Shown one piece after another: positions 49,401-62,374 of a DNA stretch of 64,000 nt. Position numbers and translations under genes: made by a program. How positions within the stretch are numbered: position 1 is the stretch's first letter; every line of letters begins with the position of its first letter. This DNA is from Kryptolebias marmoratus. Lineage: Eukaryota > Chordata > Actinopteri > Cyprinodontiformes > Rivulidae. The notes beneath the pieces are model-generated. The model was not told where the DNA came from. It saw only the letters and a list, made by a program, of their open reading frames with translations, and searched no databases. The stretch lies in the NCBI RefSeq assembly GCF_001649575.2, contig NC_051433.1, positions 10,852,108 to 10,916,107 of the forward strand. Reading direction: 5' to 3'.

Positions 49401-51509
49401 ATTAAACCGTAAGACTTGGCTGAGATGCTAATTAGCACATCCACCCTCATCCAGCAGCCTCACGTGGACTGCAGCACTGACAGAGTCGCCAACGATAAGC
49501 CGTAAATTCTCTGCTGTGCAGGAGCTCGTGTTTTCACCGTTACACAGCAGCAGTTGGCCATTTCCCATTCAGGCTAGACCTGCATACACGGGGGCATTAG
49601 TCATTCTGTGCACTGCGTACGGCGGAGCAGAAAGCTGATTCAGGTCCTTATTGAACTGTAAGGTGTTGCGATGGAAGGCAGTGACCTTAAAGACTTTAGC
49701 ATCTTTTGCAACACAAGCGGTGGGTTGTAGTCAAAGTGTGAACAGCTTACAGTCATTTTTCATTTGCTGAATTTGTCACCATCACAGTATGGAAAATAAT
49801 TTATGACCTCTCTGGAGACATGTATTTCTCTGTAAAGTTAGAATACGACTTCTCAGTTTTTGCTTCTCGTGCTCTTGTGTCCCTGTTATTATGAAATAAA
49901 TGATGTACTTTATCATGTTGTACTTTGTTTATTTATATTATGGGTATTAAATGGGTTGGATTTCATTTTTCCTTATAACATTCTCAGTTTCCTTTTTTTG
50001 TTTTGCCCGACTAAGCACAAAACTTAGTTGTTTCTTGTAATCAATTTATCTGTTTATGTTAATAAAAGAGCTGACTCAAATGTGCAATCAGTAAAAAAAG
50101 AGGATAAAATTCACAGCCCTCCATAAAGATTTGTGTAAAGTTTTATTCAAGGCTAGCATGATAAATACTTTGTCTAAACTGAATTAGATGTCTTGTTACA
50201 AATTATTTAGTAGTGCTTTTGTTTAATTCCAGTGTTGATATGAAACCCTACATGCATAATCCTACCTCACTAAAGATCATTTTGAGCCATATCAGCTACA
50301 CTAAACACAAGTTTGTTAAATAATTAGTTTATTTATTTTTAAAGCAGCCACCCTTTTAAACAGGAGTTGATTAGCTGGAGGTGACGGTTGCTCCAAATGT
50401 CCTCAAATCTATTTATGGGTGCTTGAGAACAATAGAATAAATGAGACAACTTTGTTTTGTTGACTCAGATGTGTTGTTGCTTATTGTTTATTGTGCTTTG
50501 ATTGTTTTAATTTGTTTCGAAATGAAGTGCCTTCAGCACTGCAGCCATGCAAATGCATAAAATAAATGATTCATAAAATCAGACTTTTTTAATTATAGCC
50601 ATGCATTTGGGCTTAAATGCAATTATGGAGGCTTTTTTTCTGCTTTTCAAATTTATTTGAAAGACTTTCTTAAAAAAAGGAATATTTTACTTTGTTTTTA
50701 CGGGATTGTAAAGCAGCCGCCCTGTAAAGACATTTTTTTCTCCTAGTAGCATGATTTTTTTTACCCAGTTGTTATATTCCCGCAATTATGGTGCACGGTT
50801 TGTTGACAAGAACAAATTTGGTGAAATTGCTTTATTTTTGTTGCTGGATCCAAGATAATGGAGCACTTTTGGCTTTTTTTTTTCCTGCTATGCTTGATGC
50901 ACTCAACATGGCTTTATGTTCTTTTTGTTCTTATCCTGCAACAAGCAACTGTTAAAGACAGTCATGGAAACTGTAGACAATTACCATTGCTTTTACTAAA
51001 AGCAAGCTTTGCCATAACACAACAGGAAAAAAATGCATCGCAGTTTTATTTGGCTGGTATACTTGCATCTTTAGAGATGTAGTTGCTAAGTTTTAGTCAT
51101 TCTAGGCTGTATTACATCGTTGCACACTACAGGTGCACTTTAGTTTAATTTAAGTTCTGTTTGAAGACAATATCTGAGCTAATAGAGCTGAAAATGGAGC
51201 TTCCATTATGTAGAAGTCCCGTCCACCCACCAAGGACGGGCTTGTTTGAACCCCGTGAACACTTTAGTATCTGTTTTATTATTCAGACTTTACCCACCCT
51301 CTCTCTTGGTCAGCACTTTGAGCAACAAATACCCACTGTGTTAGCTGTTTTGCTGTAGCAACCCCACCAAAAATTTCTGTGAGTTACACCTACTGCTGAC
51401 TCTGAGGGCTGAGTCATTGTCTTGTTTAATTCAGCTTGATCAGTTCCTTCTCCTGTAACGACCCAGTTCGCCCTCTGAAGTTCTTCAGATATACTGTGCG
51501 GTATCTTTT
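46411..51509 (+). other. kazn: Kazrin second intron, fifth part
   Basis: Intronic. A G+C-richer block at about 47160-47760 contains opposing open frames of 80-100 codons without recognisable domains, and the perfect hairpin at 48548-48587 lies here. The rest is AT-rich with no visible exon. Confidence 0.5.
48548..48587. repeat. Perfect inverted repeat (15 bp stem, 10 nt loop)
   Basis: TTTATTCCAAGAGTT and its exact reverse complement flank the loop tttccaattt. The stem ends at a g/a mismatch outside. Confidence 0.95.
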
Positions 51510-51770
51510 ATGTTTTGGAGTCCATCCAGAGAGAGGCCTGGAATCTGGACAGGTCGTAAGTCCATCACAGGGCCACATAGAGACAAATGAGACAAATAGT
51601 CACACTTTAATCACCAATTAACCTAGCGTGTTTTTGGTCAGTGGGAGGAGACCAGAGTATGTAGAGAAAACCCACACAAGCTTATGCAGAACGTGCAAAC
51701 TCCACACAGAAAGGCCCCAGGCAGGAAGCAATCCTGCGACCTTCTCGCTTCTTTCCAAAACGGTGCAGCT
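51510..51770 (-). mobile_element. SINE-like element, tRNA-head family
   Basis: Reverse copy with 'gtccatcacagggccacata', 'caccaattaacctagcgtg', 'cagtgggaggagaccagagt', 'gaacgtgcaaactccacaca' and 'gcaatcctgcgaccttctcg', the last the reverse complement of the B-box region. Confidence 0.86.
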
Positions 51771-54700
51771 TCCTGGTTTAATCTTTTGCTATCTCTATGC
51801 TCCATTGTGAATAAAATATGAGTATGAGGTTTACAAATCATTGCATTCTGTTTTTGTGGACATTTTACACAATGTCCCAAATTCATTTTTAAAATGGGTG
51901 TATAGCAGCTTTATCTCTGAGGGAACTGGTTTTATTATTCACACAAAAAACTCTTGTCCTCAAAAAAGCAGCAGATGTTGCTTAGGTTATCCTTCGCCCC
52001 GAGTTTCTTATCTTAAAAACAAAACAAAAAATAAGAAATAAAATGAATTACTTAAATCCTGCAGCGATAGGTGTGATAGTTGTTGCAGGACAGGTTTGTG
52101 TAAAAACTAAAGGAGTTAGAGGTCAGCAAAAGGTGCCACTTTTAAAACTTTTTTTATTATTATTTTACAAGACATTAACATAAGTTCTCTTTCAGTTGTT
52201 TCAGTCCAGGATTTCTCCCAAGCAGATTTTCCTACCTAAGCTTCAGTTTAAAGCTGTCCTCATCAATCTTTACTCGTCCAGCAAAGCCTTCGGGTCGTGT
52301 CAGGTCAGGTCTGCTCTGCAGCAACCGTTTGTGAATCAACCTAAACATGATGTCTGCAGAGTCCGACTTACATGTGTGGAAAGGTTTTTCCCTTCATTGT
52401 TTTCTCTTTGGTTAAGAAATGTTGTGTCTGTAGATACAAATCGTAATTGTGAAGAAGCAATTGATGTTGTGGAGATATAATAAGAATAATTTAGGTTCTT
52501 TTTCCATCACCGGGGCAGTGGAGCATCGGACCATGTTGCTGGTCAATCCAGCTAAACTTGAACTTTCATTGCTGCTTTTTGCCAAGACCGTGCTAGATTA
52601 AATACTATTAAATATTCTACTGACAGTAGCTTCTCCAACAGGACATATTTATCTTTTGGACCATAATGAAGACTGCATTGGTTAAGCTGCTATGATGCGT
52701 CTAAAGAATCTGTGCAATGCCTACATCTGTCATATGTCTAAATCTATAAGGTAGACAACATAACAAATTCTACTTTTTTTTCTCTTGTTAATAACTACAT
52801 AGATTGGTTTTCATAAGGGTCAGGTCTTCATCAGGGCTTCCTCATCTCAAGTTTGGAAGGCCTGCCCTATTGTGATTATTCATCAGCCTCGGTAGATGAT
52901 CATATCAGTCAGAATATCAGGTTTCGTCTCATAGCCTTGTTGTCCTGATGGTATTGTTATGAATAATAAACTGAGATAGGTTTTGTTGCTCTCCTGAGCC
53001 CTGAGGCTGTTTTGGTTCCCACATACAGCATGTAGCTGAGCCTAATCGCAGGGCTGAGCACTAAAATGATGATTTTGTTTCCAGCGTGTGTTGCTTGCAG
53101 CACTGAATAAGTAATTGAAAAGATTCTCATTTGAGTGTCTGTCTCTTCAAATGGATAACTGACCAATAGTTTGTTTCCACTGAGAAACAGACAAATGTTT
53201 TATTATAGTTGACAATGTCCATATTTTGGAATGTATGTGTTTTTTATTGCTAAGTAATTGCAAATACTGATTGTAGTCTGGTTTTTATTATTCCTCATAC
53301 TTGGTCAGAACGAGATAATTCATCATTTTTTCAAAATACAAACCAAATGTGTTGTCCTGGTGGCACTGCAAAAAGCTATTCAGAGGTTAGTCTGAATATG
53401 ACTTGTCAGACATATTAAAATCAGCAGATACGTATACGATGTCAGTTGCTAAATTTAGTGTCACTAGTTGGCTCTGTTACAGACTACAGAGAAGTAATCT
53501 CCTGAAGCATGCTTTATCAGCATTTACCGCACATAACAACGCTACAAAAAGGCCTGTTTGAGCCACATCCTAAACTCAATAGGATGTCAGACATTCTCAA
53601 TTTATTGAGCAAATTTGCATATTTTACACCATTTAGAGGCCATTTACCACGACACACGTCTCCAGCAGAGTGAATGAGACGAAACCGTAAAGCCTCTGAG
53701 ATTTATTACCAAAACGTTTCTGTAAGTCAAACACACAGTCTCCAATCTGCTCCAGGCTTTAATGTGAGGTCCATGCCTGGAGATCTCTACAGTCACAGCA
53801 TCTCACTGATCATCATCTGTGAAAGCCAGCATACATTCTTCATGGGTGTTGGTTCTACAAAGTATTAAAAAGAAGTATGAGATTTAATTAGCGGTTGTTC
53901 TTTAAGGAGACACAAAGAGAGATTTGTTTGTCCTTTGGCAACATCTGAGACAAATTCGCACTGGAAAAGGTCAACATGCGAGCAATGAATCTCTCATTTC
54001 CTCATTCATATAGTAAAATTTCAGCCAAACAGATTAAAAAAACTGTAAAAGAAGACAGAATTAGAAAAGAAGTTTTGGATTTTATTTCCCCTTTGGATGA
54101 AAGCAGTAGTCATTTTCTCATAACCTATGAAGTAAATACTGGTAATTAAATTTTACAGTTGCAGTGGTGCAAAAAATCCACAAAAGACACAAATTGGCCT
54201 GTCGAGATATTGAGACATGATTAGGCAGCTGCATATATTTTATACTCCTATCAATTATTAGACCAGGTTTGCAGCTACAATTCAGTTTTTCAGGTTTTTT
54301 TTCCAAATGCTTTCTTTTATTTTGCACACAAGCATTTTTTTAAATTGAGAAAAATGCAACAAATTTGTAGTTTCTTCCACTGAGGAGCACAAACTGTAAC
54401 AACAGCAACCTCAGCCACTCATCCTCCTATAGCATCTTCTTCTTATTGATGTAATGGATGTGTCCTTGTAGGGTCTTTTCTCTTTTTGCTCATGTTTCCT
54501 CAGGGAAGATGATGGTTGTTGTGCTCCTAATGGCAGCACAACATCCAGAGGCGATGGATCACAGCAGCCTTGGAGCAGCCTTGGAGCAGCCTTTCAGCCT
54601 CATGTTATACAATGCTGGGAGTATTGACTCACTGTGTCACCGATTATTATAAACCCAGATTAATAGACAGTAAGTTTTCAGCTCCAGGCAGGGAGGGAAA

Positions 54701-57264
54701 TGCTGAAAGAATGACGGTTTGCTGCATGTTTGAGTTGAATAATAGAGTTGTGACAGCTTATCAGACTTTGATATACAGTAAAGCATGCAGTTCCAATTTC
54801 AGCTTGTCCCCTCAGAGAAATCTTTGAGCTGTTTTTCTTACAACATAAAGACTGCTTTGAATACTAAACCGGCTTTCCCTCATGTATGTTACTGATGTTT
54901 TCAAATGACAATAAAGACTTGTTTTTAAGTATTCTTTGGTTTGTCAAAAATTCAATATGTTTTTTATGCAGCGCCGTAATAACAGAGATTTATTTTCACT
55001 TTGCTGCTGCTGTCTGTGTAAAAAGGCTGTTAATGATACCCCACAGTGGAGATGCACACAGCTGTGGGAGTGTCTTGGATTTGGCTTCGCTTCATGTGTC
55101 TGTGCCTAATAATAACAAGAGGCACCTGTAAGCATCAAGGCCAGGGATGAGCAGTCCCGCTTCTGAAATATTCAAACAGTTTAAATCTCAAATGAACTCC
55201 CTCCTGTTATGTAACCATGCCAAGGTTTTCGCCTCAAAGGTTAGAGACCCGAAAGGCTTAACATCATTTAGCTGTGTTAATTTATTCACTGTTTGCGAGT
55301 CTGTGAAATTAAATTGAAATAGTGTTTTGAATTCCTCTCACATTACATTGCTTCAGCCTAAATGCTTGAGGGGAAGTAATTGAATTTTGAACAGTGGTTA
55401 TTGTCATGCCAGTGGGAATTAATTATTCTGCGGCACAGAAAATAGCTACATTTTTCAGGGCTTCAAGGTCCGGAATCATTAATCTTTTTTTATCTTATCA
55501 TCCTTTCCGATTTAAATTTTGTTCTTTGCCTTTAAAGATGACCATACCCAGAGTTTTGATGTGCTTTTTATGAAAACTTTACATTCAAATAAACTACCAA
55601 ACACATTTCCCACCAGCATCAGTTGACATTTTTTGGGCTGCATCAGTCGGTAACCCTCTCTCACACACTCCCGATGGGTCCAGTCTTCAAAGATTATTCT
55701 TCAGCATGTGCTCACCTCTCTCACTGATGCATCACATTTAAAGGTGTAATTTGACTGGATTTCAGGTCGTCGTGTTTCTCAGCAGCACGCTTGCTTCGCT
55801 GCGTGTGGAACTGACTGCCAGCTTAATTAAAGGTTGTCTGGCGGTGGACAAAGATCGTCTGCCTGCACTCCAGTAACAGTGGTTCTGGTTGAGTGTTCTC
55901 TGATTCAGTGTTTCCTCTCATCTTCCCTTAGTGTCCCAAAGGCGTAGTCTGCATCCCTCTGGTGACTGATAACTAGATGTTTCAGTAGCTTCCCAAGCTT
56001 CTTACCCAATGCTCAGGGGTGGTTTATGTTTTTTTATTTTTTTACTTACATAAATTTTCCACATCTTCTCGTTAATAACTATTCAGCATTTTCCCTCGTG
56101 ATGCTGCCAAGTTTGTGTTTTTCCCCTGACATTGCAGACGCCTCTTCATACTTTTACATTATTTTAATAAAAACATACTTCTGCTGAAAAAAAGAAATCT
56201 ATTTTTTTTTAACGTATTTACCTGCTTTCTGCCTGAGATATGTTGTTTTCTCCATCGTGGTGCAGGAGGACTTTATACTTAGTATTTTTTAGATATATAA
56301 ATTGAAAATTTTTTGAGCTAGTGTCAAAAAATAAAACAAATATTGGCAAAAAGCTCAAAAAATATTAGCAAAAATAGCTGCAGCTGCACTCGCAAACCAC
56401 CGTACGTGTTCTGGAGAAGCCCGGGTCACAGGGATTGATAGACAGGACGCAGTTTGAGACATAGTACATACAAAGTACTTGTCAAACACAGGTTTTATGC
56501 CTGATTTGCTTAAGGCGTGGGAAGAATTGTGCCTGTGGAAGACATATGTGTGATGCACACATAATCACTGCGTGTGACTTGCAATAACCAGTCTTGCGTG
56601 CCAGGAGTGATATTGGCTCTGCTGTATTAGCGAAGCCATTTTGTGCCATTTGTCAGTTTCTATTATCTGCCTATAGAAGTCCAACATCCTCAGTCCTTGT
56701 GGCAAAACGGTGGGAGCCTCTTCTCTTTTACAAGGCTACATGCTACAGATCAGTTCCTTCCAAGTATATAAACTGGGACTCTTGTCCCTTGTGTTGTGTG
56801 CGAGTCACATGTGTTGAGTTGAGTAGGTAGAAAGTCAGATATTCTTCTGACTTGCAGGTCACACAAATGGCGAGTGTGGAGTACTTGTACAGTACTTCTG
56901 ATGCACATGAATCGTACCATGACCATGCATCTGACAGTCATCACAAAGCCCCCTGCAGTGCTCCTGACTTGGTTCAGGCATATACAAGAGGTGCAGGTTC
57001 TTACAGACCATATGTGTCCTTGTTTCACAAGACTCAGAGAATTTGCATGTGCAGAATTCCCAGTCTGCAACCTTCTAGTGGGTTAAACACATGCACGTGA
57101 CGTGCAAGTTTCAAGCACAATTATGCCTAATTTCTCCCCATAGATTATCCTGAGTAGCACTTATGGCAGGTTATGAGGGAGCCTTCTGACTGCTTTTATT
57201 TCTATAGTCTTGTAAATAAGTACGTATATAAGTATGCCTTTTTTCCCCACGTAGATGAATTGGC
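51771..57264 (+). other. kazn: Kazrin second intron, sixth part
   Basis: Intronic. A short tandem repeat of an 11-base unit (agcagccttgg) lies at about 54562-54588. Open frames around 56590-57100 overlap on both strands and match nothing I know. I see no exon. Confidence 0.5.
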
Positions 57265-57430
57265 TGCACAAAAATAGTTTTGTGCAAATGTTTTGAGCCA
57301 TCCCTTGTTTCTTTATAGTTTGCTTCAAAAGAGCCAGACTCTCCTGTAATCTTTCTTGTGCAACATTTCTTCAACATTTTTGAAACTCTTTCACAGTTTT
57401 TCTTTAAAAAACAAACAAACAAACACAAGT
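57265..57430. repeat. Dispersed repeat family B, fragment 3
   Basis: 'tgcaaatgttttgagccatc' to 'ttgcttcaaaagagccagac' aligns with 32455-32520, followed by 'cacagtttttctttaaaaaa', which corresponds to the 'agtttttctttgg' motif of the other copies. Confidence 0.6.
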
Positions 57431-59249
57431 TACTGTTCATATATCTGAAAAAAAAATGCTAGATTTGCCAAAAGCTAGTTATTGATGAAAACCACTTTTA
57501 AACCTAGAAGAAAGTCGGGCTCCTTGAAAAAGCAAAGTAGCCAGAAGTTAGGGGTTGTTTTTAAAATGTCTTCTCCTAGATGTAAACATTTCATTCCAAG
57601 GTAATGAAAACATAATCATTTGAAATTAAAATTTAAGCAGAATTTTACTTTTTAAAATTCTTTTTTATTAAAATTGTTTTCTTTGTGTAGGACATTAATC
57701 TTTTTAGGAAGAATATTGCTTCAACCAAAACAGAGTAAATTACATTAAATGTTCTAGCTTTGTCTTGTGTGTCTTTCCCTGAAAATCCATCTCTGTAGGT
57801 GGAGAGCTTATTTCCATAAAACCAATCAAAATGTTTTTTTTTGGTTGTTTTTTTTTTCAAAATATTGTTTGAGGCATTCACCTCTTCTAAACACAGGGGA
57901 CACTAAATTAATTTACAAAAAAAAAAAAAACTAGTTTAGAAAAGTGCACCTCCATCCTTCATCTCTCAGTGTCATCCAAGCGTCCTGAAAAAAAACAAAA
58001 CAAAATATTCACAATCAAATGAGGTCATGAACCAGCAGCAGCATAAAAAATCCAGTTCATAATGGACTAAAAATGTACTTCAAATGTTATACACACATTT
58101 GGGCTTCTTCTTGTTGGTTAAGTCGTGCATAATTCACACTTAGGACATTTTAACTGCAAGAATTATATTGAGCATAAGATGAGCTTTTTGTTTCAAAGTT
58201 CATGTGGTTAACTAGGAAACTAAAACAAGATGAAGCTATTGTTAAATAGCTTCTGACCAAGTTTCTGATTTTGTTTTTGTTGTTGCTTCAAGCAACTCAA
58301 GTGTAGTTTCTGCTTTAGGAGAAAAACACTCAATAATGTGTGTTCTTTTCAATGTAAAACTCACAAACTATGTTACTGAGGAATTAAAAATTAATTGTAC
58401 TAGATCCTATTTTCTACAGTCAGCACTGTTTGACCTCATTATAACCTTTGACCTCTCGCAGCTCGGGTCCAACCAAGCAGAAACTCGTTGTTTTGATTTA
58501 CTGGTTTCTTCACTTACTTCACAGCACGATGACGGGGTGTGTCCTGATGAAATACAGTGCACTCAAAGGGTGGTCAGTTAAAGCGATTAAAAGCGCAAAC
58601 AACCTCAGTACGTGCGAGACGAAGCAACAAAACAAATCACAGGCTCTTCTGACATCTTTATTTTTCAGCTCACAAACAGCTGAAACTTTGAAGAAGTTGG
58701 TTGTGAATTTATCTCTCTGCCAGCCGCTTCATCATCCACGACCCATTCATTATTGATGGCTGCTAAGTAAGCTAGTCTTAGAGCAGCAAAGCATGAGGCT
58801 GCCTGCGGTTTAATCTCCATATTAAGGAGCAAAGAAAAGGTCAGTCCAACAACACCTAAACAGTAACTGACAGGTCAGGAGGATGATGGAGGGTGAGAAC
58901 AGAGAGAAGGTCAGTAATCCAGTTAAATACCAGACAGCTGTGAGGCTGAAACTGTTGAAATGTGCAGATTGGGAGGGAAGAGAGAGACTAATGTTGAAGG
59001 TGAGTCGTGCAGAAAGCGTTACTTACCTGGGCGTGCACACATTTGCTGCAGCGCTGTTGGAAAAGGTGGTTTATGTAGAAATAGTAAAAGTTAAAATGCA
59101 CTTTTGCGTGCATTTTAAAGGAGGCATGTTTGCCTGGAGAGAAAAACAACATTTTTTATTTTAGCAGGAAGTTTTACTTTCAGTTTGACAATTTCAGGTC
59201 TGAAAACACAACAAATGCAATAACAGTAGCATTTTTTTGTAGGAATAAA

Positions 59250-59595
59250 TATCGCCTTCTAACTTGTACGCCAAAGTTTTACATAAAGATTTTGCTGGAT
59301 CTGTTAGAGGTCAGAGTATGTATGGGGGTGACTCTCAGCTACTATCACCCCAAATTTTATCTCAATATCTGTAAAATTGACCAACTTATAACCATTCCTA
59401 TGGTTGCAAAAGACAATTAGCTGTGACAGCCACCTTGAATCAGCTTAACTTTAAAAGTTAATCACTTATAGATGTCCATCCAATGAATACTAAGAGTTTC
59501 ATTAAAATCTGTTTACTTGTTTATGAGATATTTTGCTAACAGACAGACGAATGAACACACACCAATGCAAGCAGTTACATGATTGCCCATCTTCC
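59250..59595 (+). repeat. Dispersed repeat family A, copy 11
   Basis: Forward copy with 'gtgactctcagctactatca', 'atctcaatatctgtaaaatt', a core decayed to 'gtgacagccaccttgaatc' and 'atgagatattttgctaacag'. It ends about 220 bp upstream of the candidate cassette exon. Confidence 0.83.
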
Positions 59596-59810
59596 AACAC
59601 TGAGGGAAATAACTCAACAAGAGGAACAAGAAGGACAATTTTTGTTTAGAAAAATGCATACACACACCAAATACGTTTCTGAAAACCCAAGTGCAGCCTA
59701 AGTGTATCGATGCAGTTGTGTGGATTACAGCTGAATTAAATGAGAAAGTCGTAAATGAACATAAAAATTGAATATTTAGTAAATTTACATTTGTCTTCTC
59801 TCGTGTGCAG

Positions 59811-59918
59811 ATCCATCGGTGCATCACAGGCAGAAGACGGTGGTGACGGACATGTGCTACCCGGCAGAGATATCCAGCCTGATGGACTTTGGCACTCCAG
59901 ACTGCTCGCTGGGCAAAG
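59811..59918 (+). CDS. kazn: Candidate kazrin cassette exon
   Basis: This is a 108 bp segment with a strong acceptor (pyrimidine tract tgtcttctctcgtgtgcag ending at 59810) and a GT donor (gtacaa from 59919). It enters and leaves in phase 1, so it can be included or skipped without changing frame. The upstream kazrin exon ends in phase 1 with a G, so the junction codon would be G|AT, Asp. The frame fixed by this phase is open and encodes 35 further residues, starting PSVHHRQKTVVTDMCYPAEI and ending LMDFGTPDCSLGK. The composition (two Cys, spaced hydrophobics) looks protein-like. I do not recognise the peptide from known kazrin isoforms, so it could be a fish-specific cassette, an alternative-isoform exon or a chance open frame. 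Another frame is also open across the segment, which lowers certainty. Confidence 0.5.
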
Positions 59919-60702
59919 GTACAATGTTGCTGGAAATTACATGGCGTTGCCCTGGTGACAGCAGGAAGTGAGCGTGGTGATATATCCTGGCAGTTAAAAG
60001 GACACCGGGCTGTCATCTTGACTTGCGAGGTGAACACCGGAGCAAAGGCCCCGCGCGGGCGAGAACAATCAGATAACAGCTCTTGGTATCTGGCCACGAG
60101 GCCCTTAGCTTTCACCGCGGGCCCTCGTTTATCTCAGCTGAAAGCCTAATACGTCCTGTCACCCCGTTCGCTGTGTCATATTGATTATGAGACTTCCACA
60201 GAAAAGAAATCTACTTAGCAAATTGCTTCGGAGTTGACTGAAATGCATCACTCTCGAGTTGCATTGTAATGTGCAATTATGGCTTTGCAACAAGATCACT
60301 TATCTTCTACAATCACCACCATCGGTCTGAGGAACAGGCTGGAGTAGCTCAGGATGATGGTCTCTTTTCATTTTTTTTCTGTGCATAAGTGACCAGCATC
60401 ATATCACAGAAGATCATGATGTCCATTGATTACATTTGTTTTGTTGCTCAGTCTTTAAGCTGCGAGTCCATTCTTCCTTTCATCATGCCGCTGCTCTTCT
60501 TTGCTGCTCTGTGTTAGTAATTCGTTTTGCTTAGCCTCTTAAAGCAGACAGATCACTCTTAAAGGACGATCGGGCAAGCATTTCTTTTATTTCCATCAAG
60601 ACTGAGCAGCTGTGACCCCAGAAGCACACTTTTCCCTTCTCCCCTGCTGCCCGTCATTGCTTTCATTGCTTCAGTCTTCCCTCCTCCTCCTCACACTTCC
60701 TC

Positions 60703-60726
60703 ACCTCCTCCTCCTCCTCCTCCTTC
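60703..60726. repeat. (TCC)n pyrimidine repeat
   Basis: About eight CTC/TCC units inside a longer pyrimidine-rich stretch. Confidence 0.92.
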
Positions 60727-62315
60727 TGTAGGCCGAGGATAAAATATTTTAATAGTGCTCTCTTATTGACACACTGCAGCAGCAGTGTTAATGCAGACTG
60801 ACAGGTCAACCCTGTGCAGCGGGTAGAAAGGAGAGCAGAGACGGGGGGAAAGCGAAGGTTTTTCAGGCTTTAATGTGAGCAGAGCAAATGAATGACACAG
60901 TGATCCAGAGAGCTGAGCTGAAGAATAAGAACACTGAGGAGTGGAAAATTTCAGACTGGGGAGGTGTAAGGATAAAAGAAATACTGTGAATACAATTCAG
61001 AGCACCTTAAAGACCAACTTCAGCGTGACTTTAAAATTTTGAAGTGCTTCATTTGATCTAAAATGTCTGTATTCGAACAAAGCTGCAGACGAGGTAAAAG
61101 CAGCAGAGGATTATTAAAATAAAATCATAGCAGCAAGGACACGGGATATTTTACTGCAATGTCTTTAAAGGCCGTATTCATCTTTCTTTTATTATTTTTA
61201 GCAATGCTTTATGTTCTCTACACAAGGAGTAATTAAAATGCCTGCATTTTTCTATCATTTTTATTAACAGTCAGATCAGAAAAAGTTAATATTAATGTTC
61301 AGTTTGAGGGGGTAAAACGTTAAAATGTAACATAATCAAAAATAATCTAACTGCATTTTCACCTACAGAAACATATAAATCAAATCACTGAAAAAATACA
61401 TGATAAATTGATTTCTCTTACAAGTAGAATTTGAGCTAAAACTAATTCTGGTGTTAGAAAAAGTATTTATTTTCTAATTGTTTTGTTTTAAATATTTAGC
61501 TGTATGAAAATATTTTGATATAAAGGATGTCAAAGAGGACGAAAAAGAAAACTAGACAGTTTTTCTTGTGTTTTCTGCACAGTATTTTTATCTCTTGTCC
61601 TCATTTCACAAATGGAGACAATATCCCACATTCTGATTGGCTGTGTGTTTTTTTTACCAGCTGGACTGAAGCTTTCAAAAAATTTGATTTATATCCAATG
61701 GCTGCAGGGAAAAAAAAAGGCAGGAAAGACTATAATCACAGGAAATGTGTTTCATGTAAATCAAACTTCAAACATCTGAGTCGAGTGCAGGTCCACTTCT
61801 GATTGTTTTTGGTACCTTTTGTATCTACACTCAAATAAAGGAAGAATCTAGAAAAACTGTGCAGATGTCATAAAAGCTCCCACAAAAAAATAAAGATCAG
61901 TGCACTTCTGCTAAAATCAAACAATGTCAGACAGAAAAGGTAGCAGCAGCTGAAATAACCAGCATTCGTCACACAGTGATACAAACCAGACACTGAATTT
62001 TGGTTTTGAAAAAGAAATCTGTTTATATCCACTTTTTTATTACCTTTCAGCGCAGCCAGCATGCCTCACATCCTCCCTTCCCCTCAAACGTTATATCTGT
62101 TGGTTGGAATGTGGTTAACCGAGTATGGGAGGGTGGAGGAGGCGTTTTAACTTAACTGGTCTACAAACTAGTTTCATGGATGTCTAACTCAGAACCAGGT
62201 GACTTTTGTGAATGAGGTTTTTTTTTTAATCAAGTTTCTTAACTGAACTGTAAACACTGAAGATCAACTGAATAAAGAATTCACCAAAATGAATCTTTTA
62301 AAGTCCTCTTGTATG

Positions 62316-62353
62316 TAGATAAATGACAAAGGCACAACTTTGTCATTTATCTA
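62316..62353. repeat. Perfect inverted repeat (16 bp stem, 6 nt loop)
   Basis: TAGATAAATGACAAAG, loop gcacaa, CTTTGTCATTTATCTA. It is immediately upstream of the SINE-like copy at 62375. Confidence 0.96.
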
Positions 62354-62374
62354 GATAATTTTACCCAGCATTGT

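Larger units (their letters stand above)
59919..62374 (+). other. kazn: Intron downstream of the candidate cassette exon
   Basis: The first 250 bases are unusually G+C-rich for this window. A CTC/TCC pyrimidine repeat lies at about 60703-60726. The remainder is AT-rich with no supportable exon. Confidence 0.45.

Noticed and set aside
51217..51240. Small inverted repeat CCCGTCC / GGACGGG
   Set aside because: Only a 7 bp stem, within chance expectation for this window size.
59513..60115. 200-codon open frame on the minus strand, the longest in the window
   Set aside because: It runs antisense across a family A repeat and the candidate cassette exon, shows no domain, and its openness is explained by base composition.
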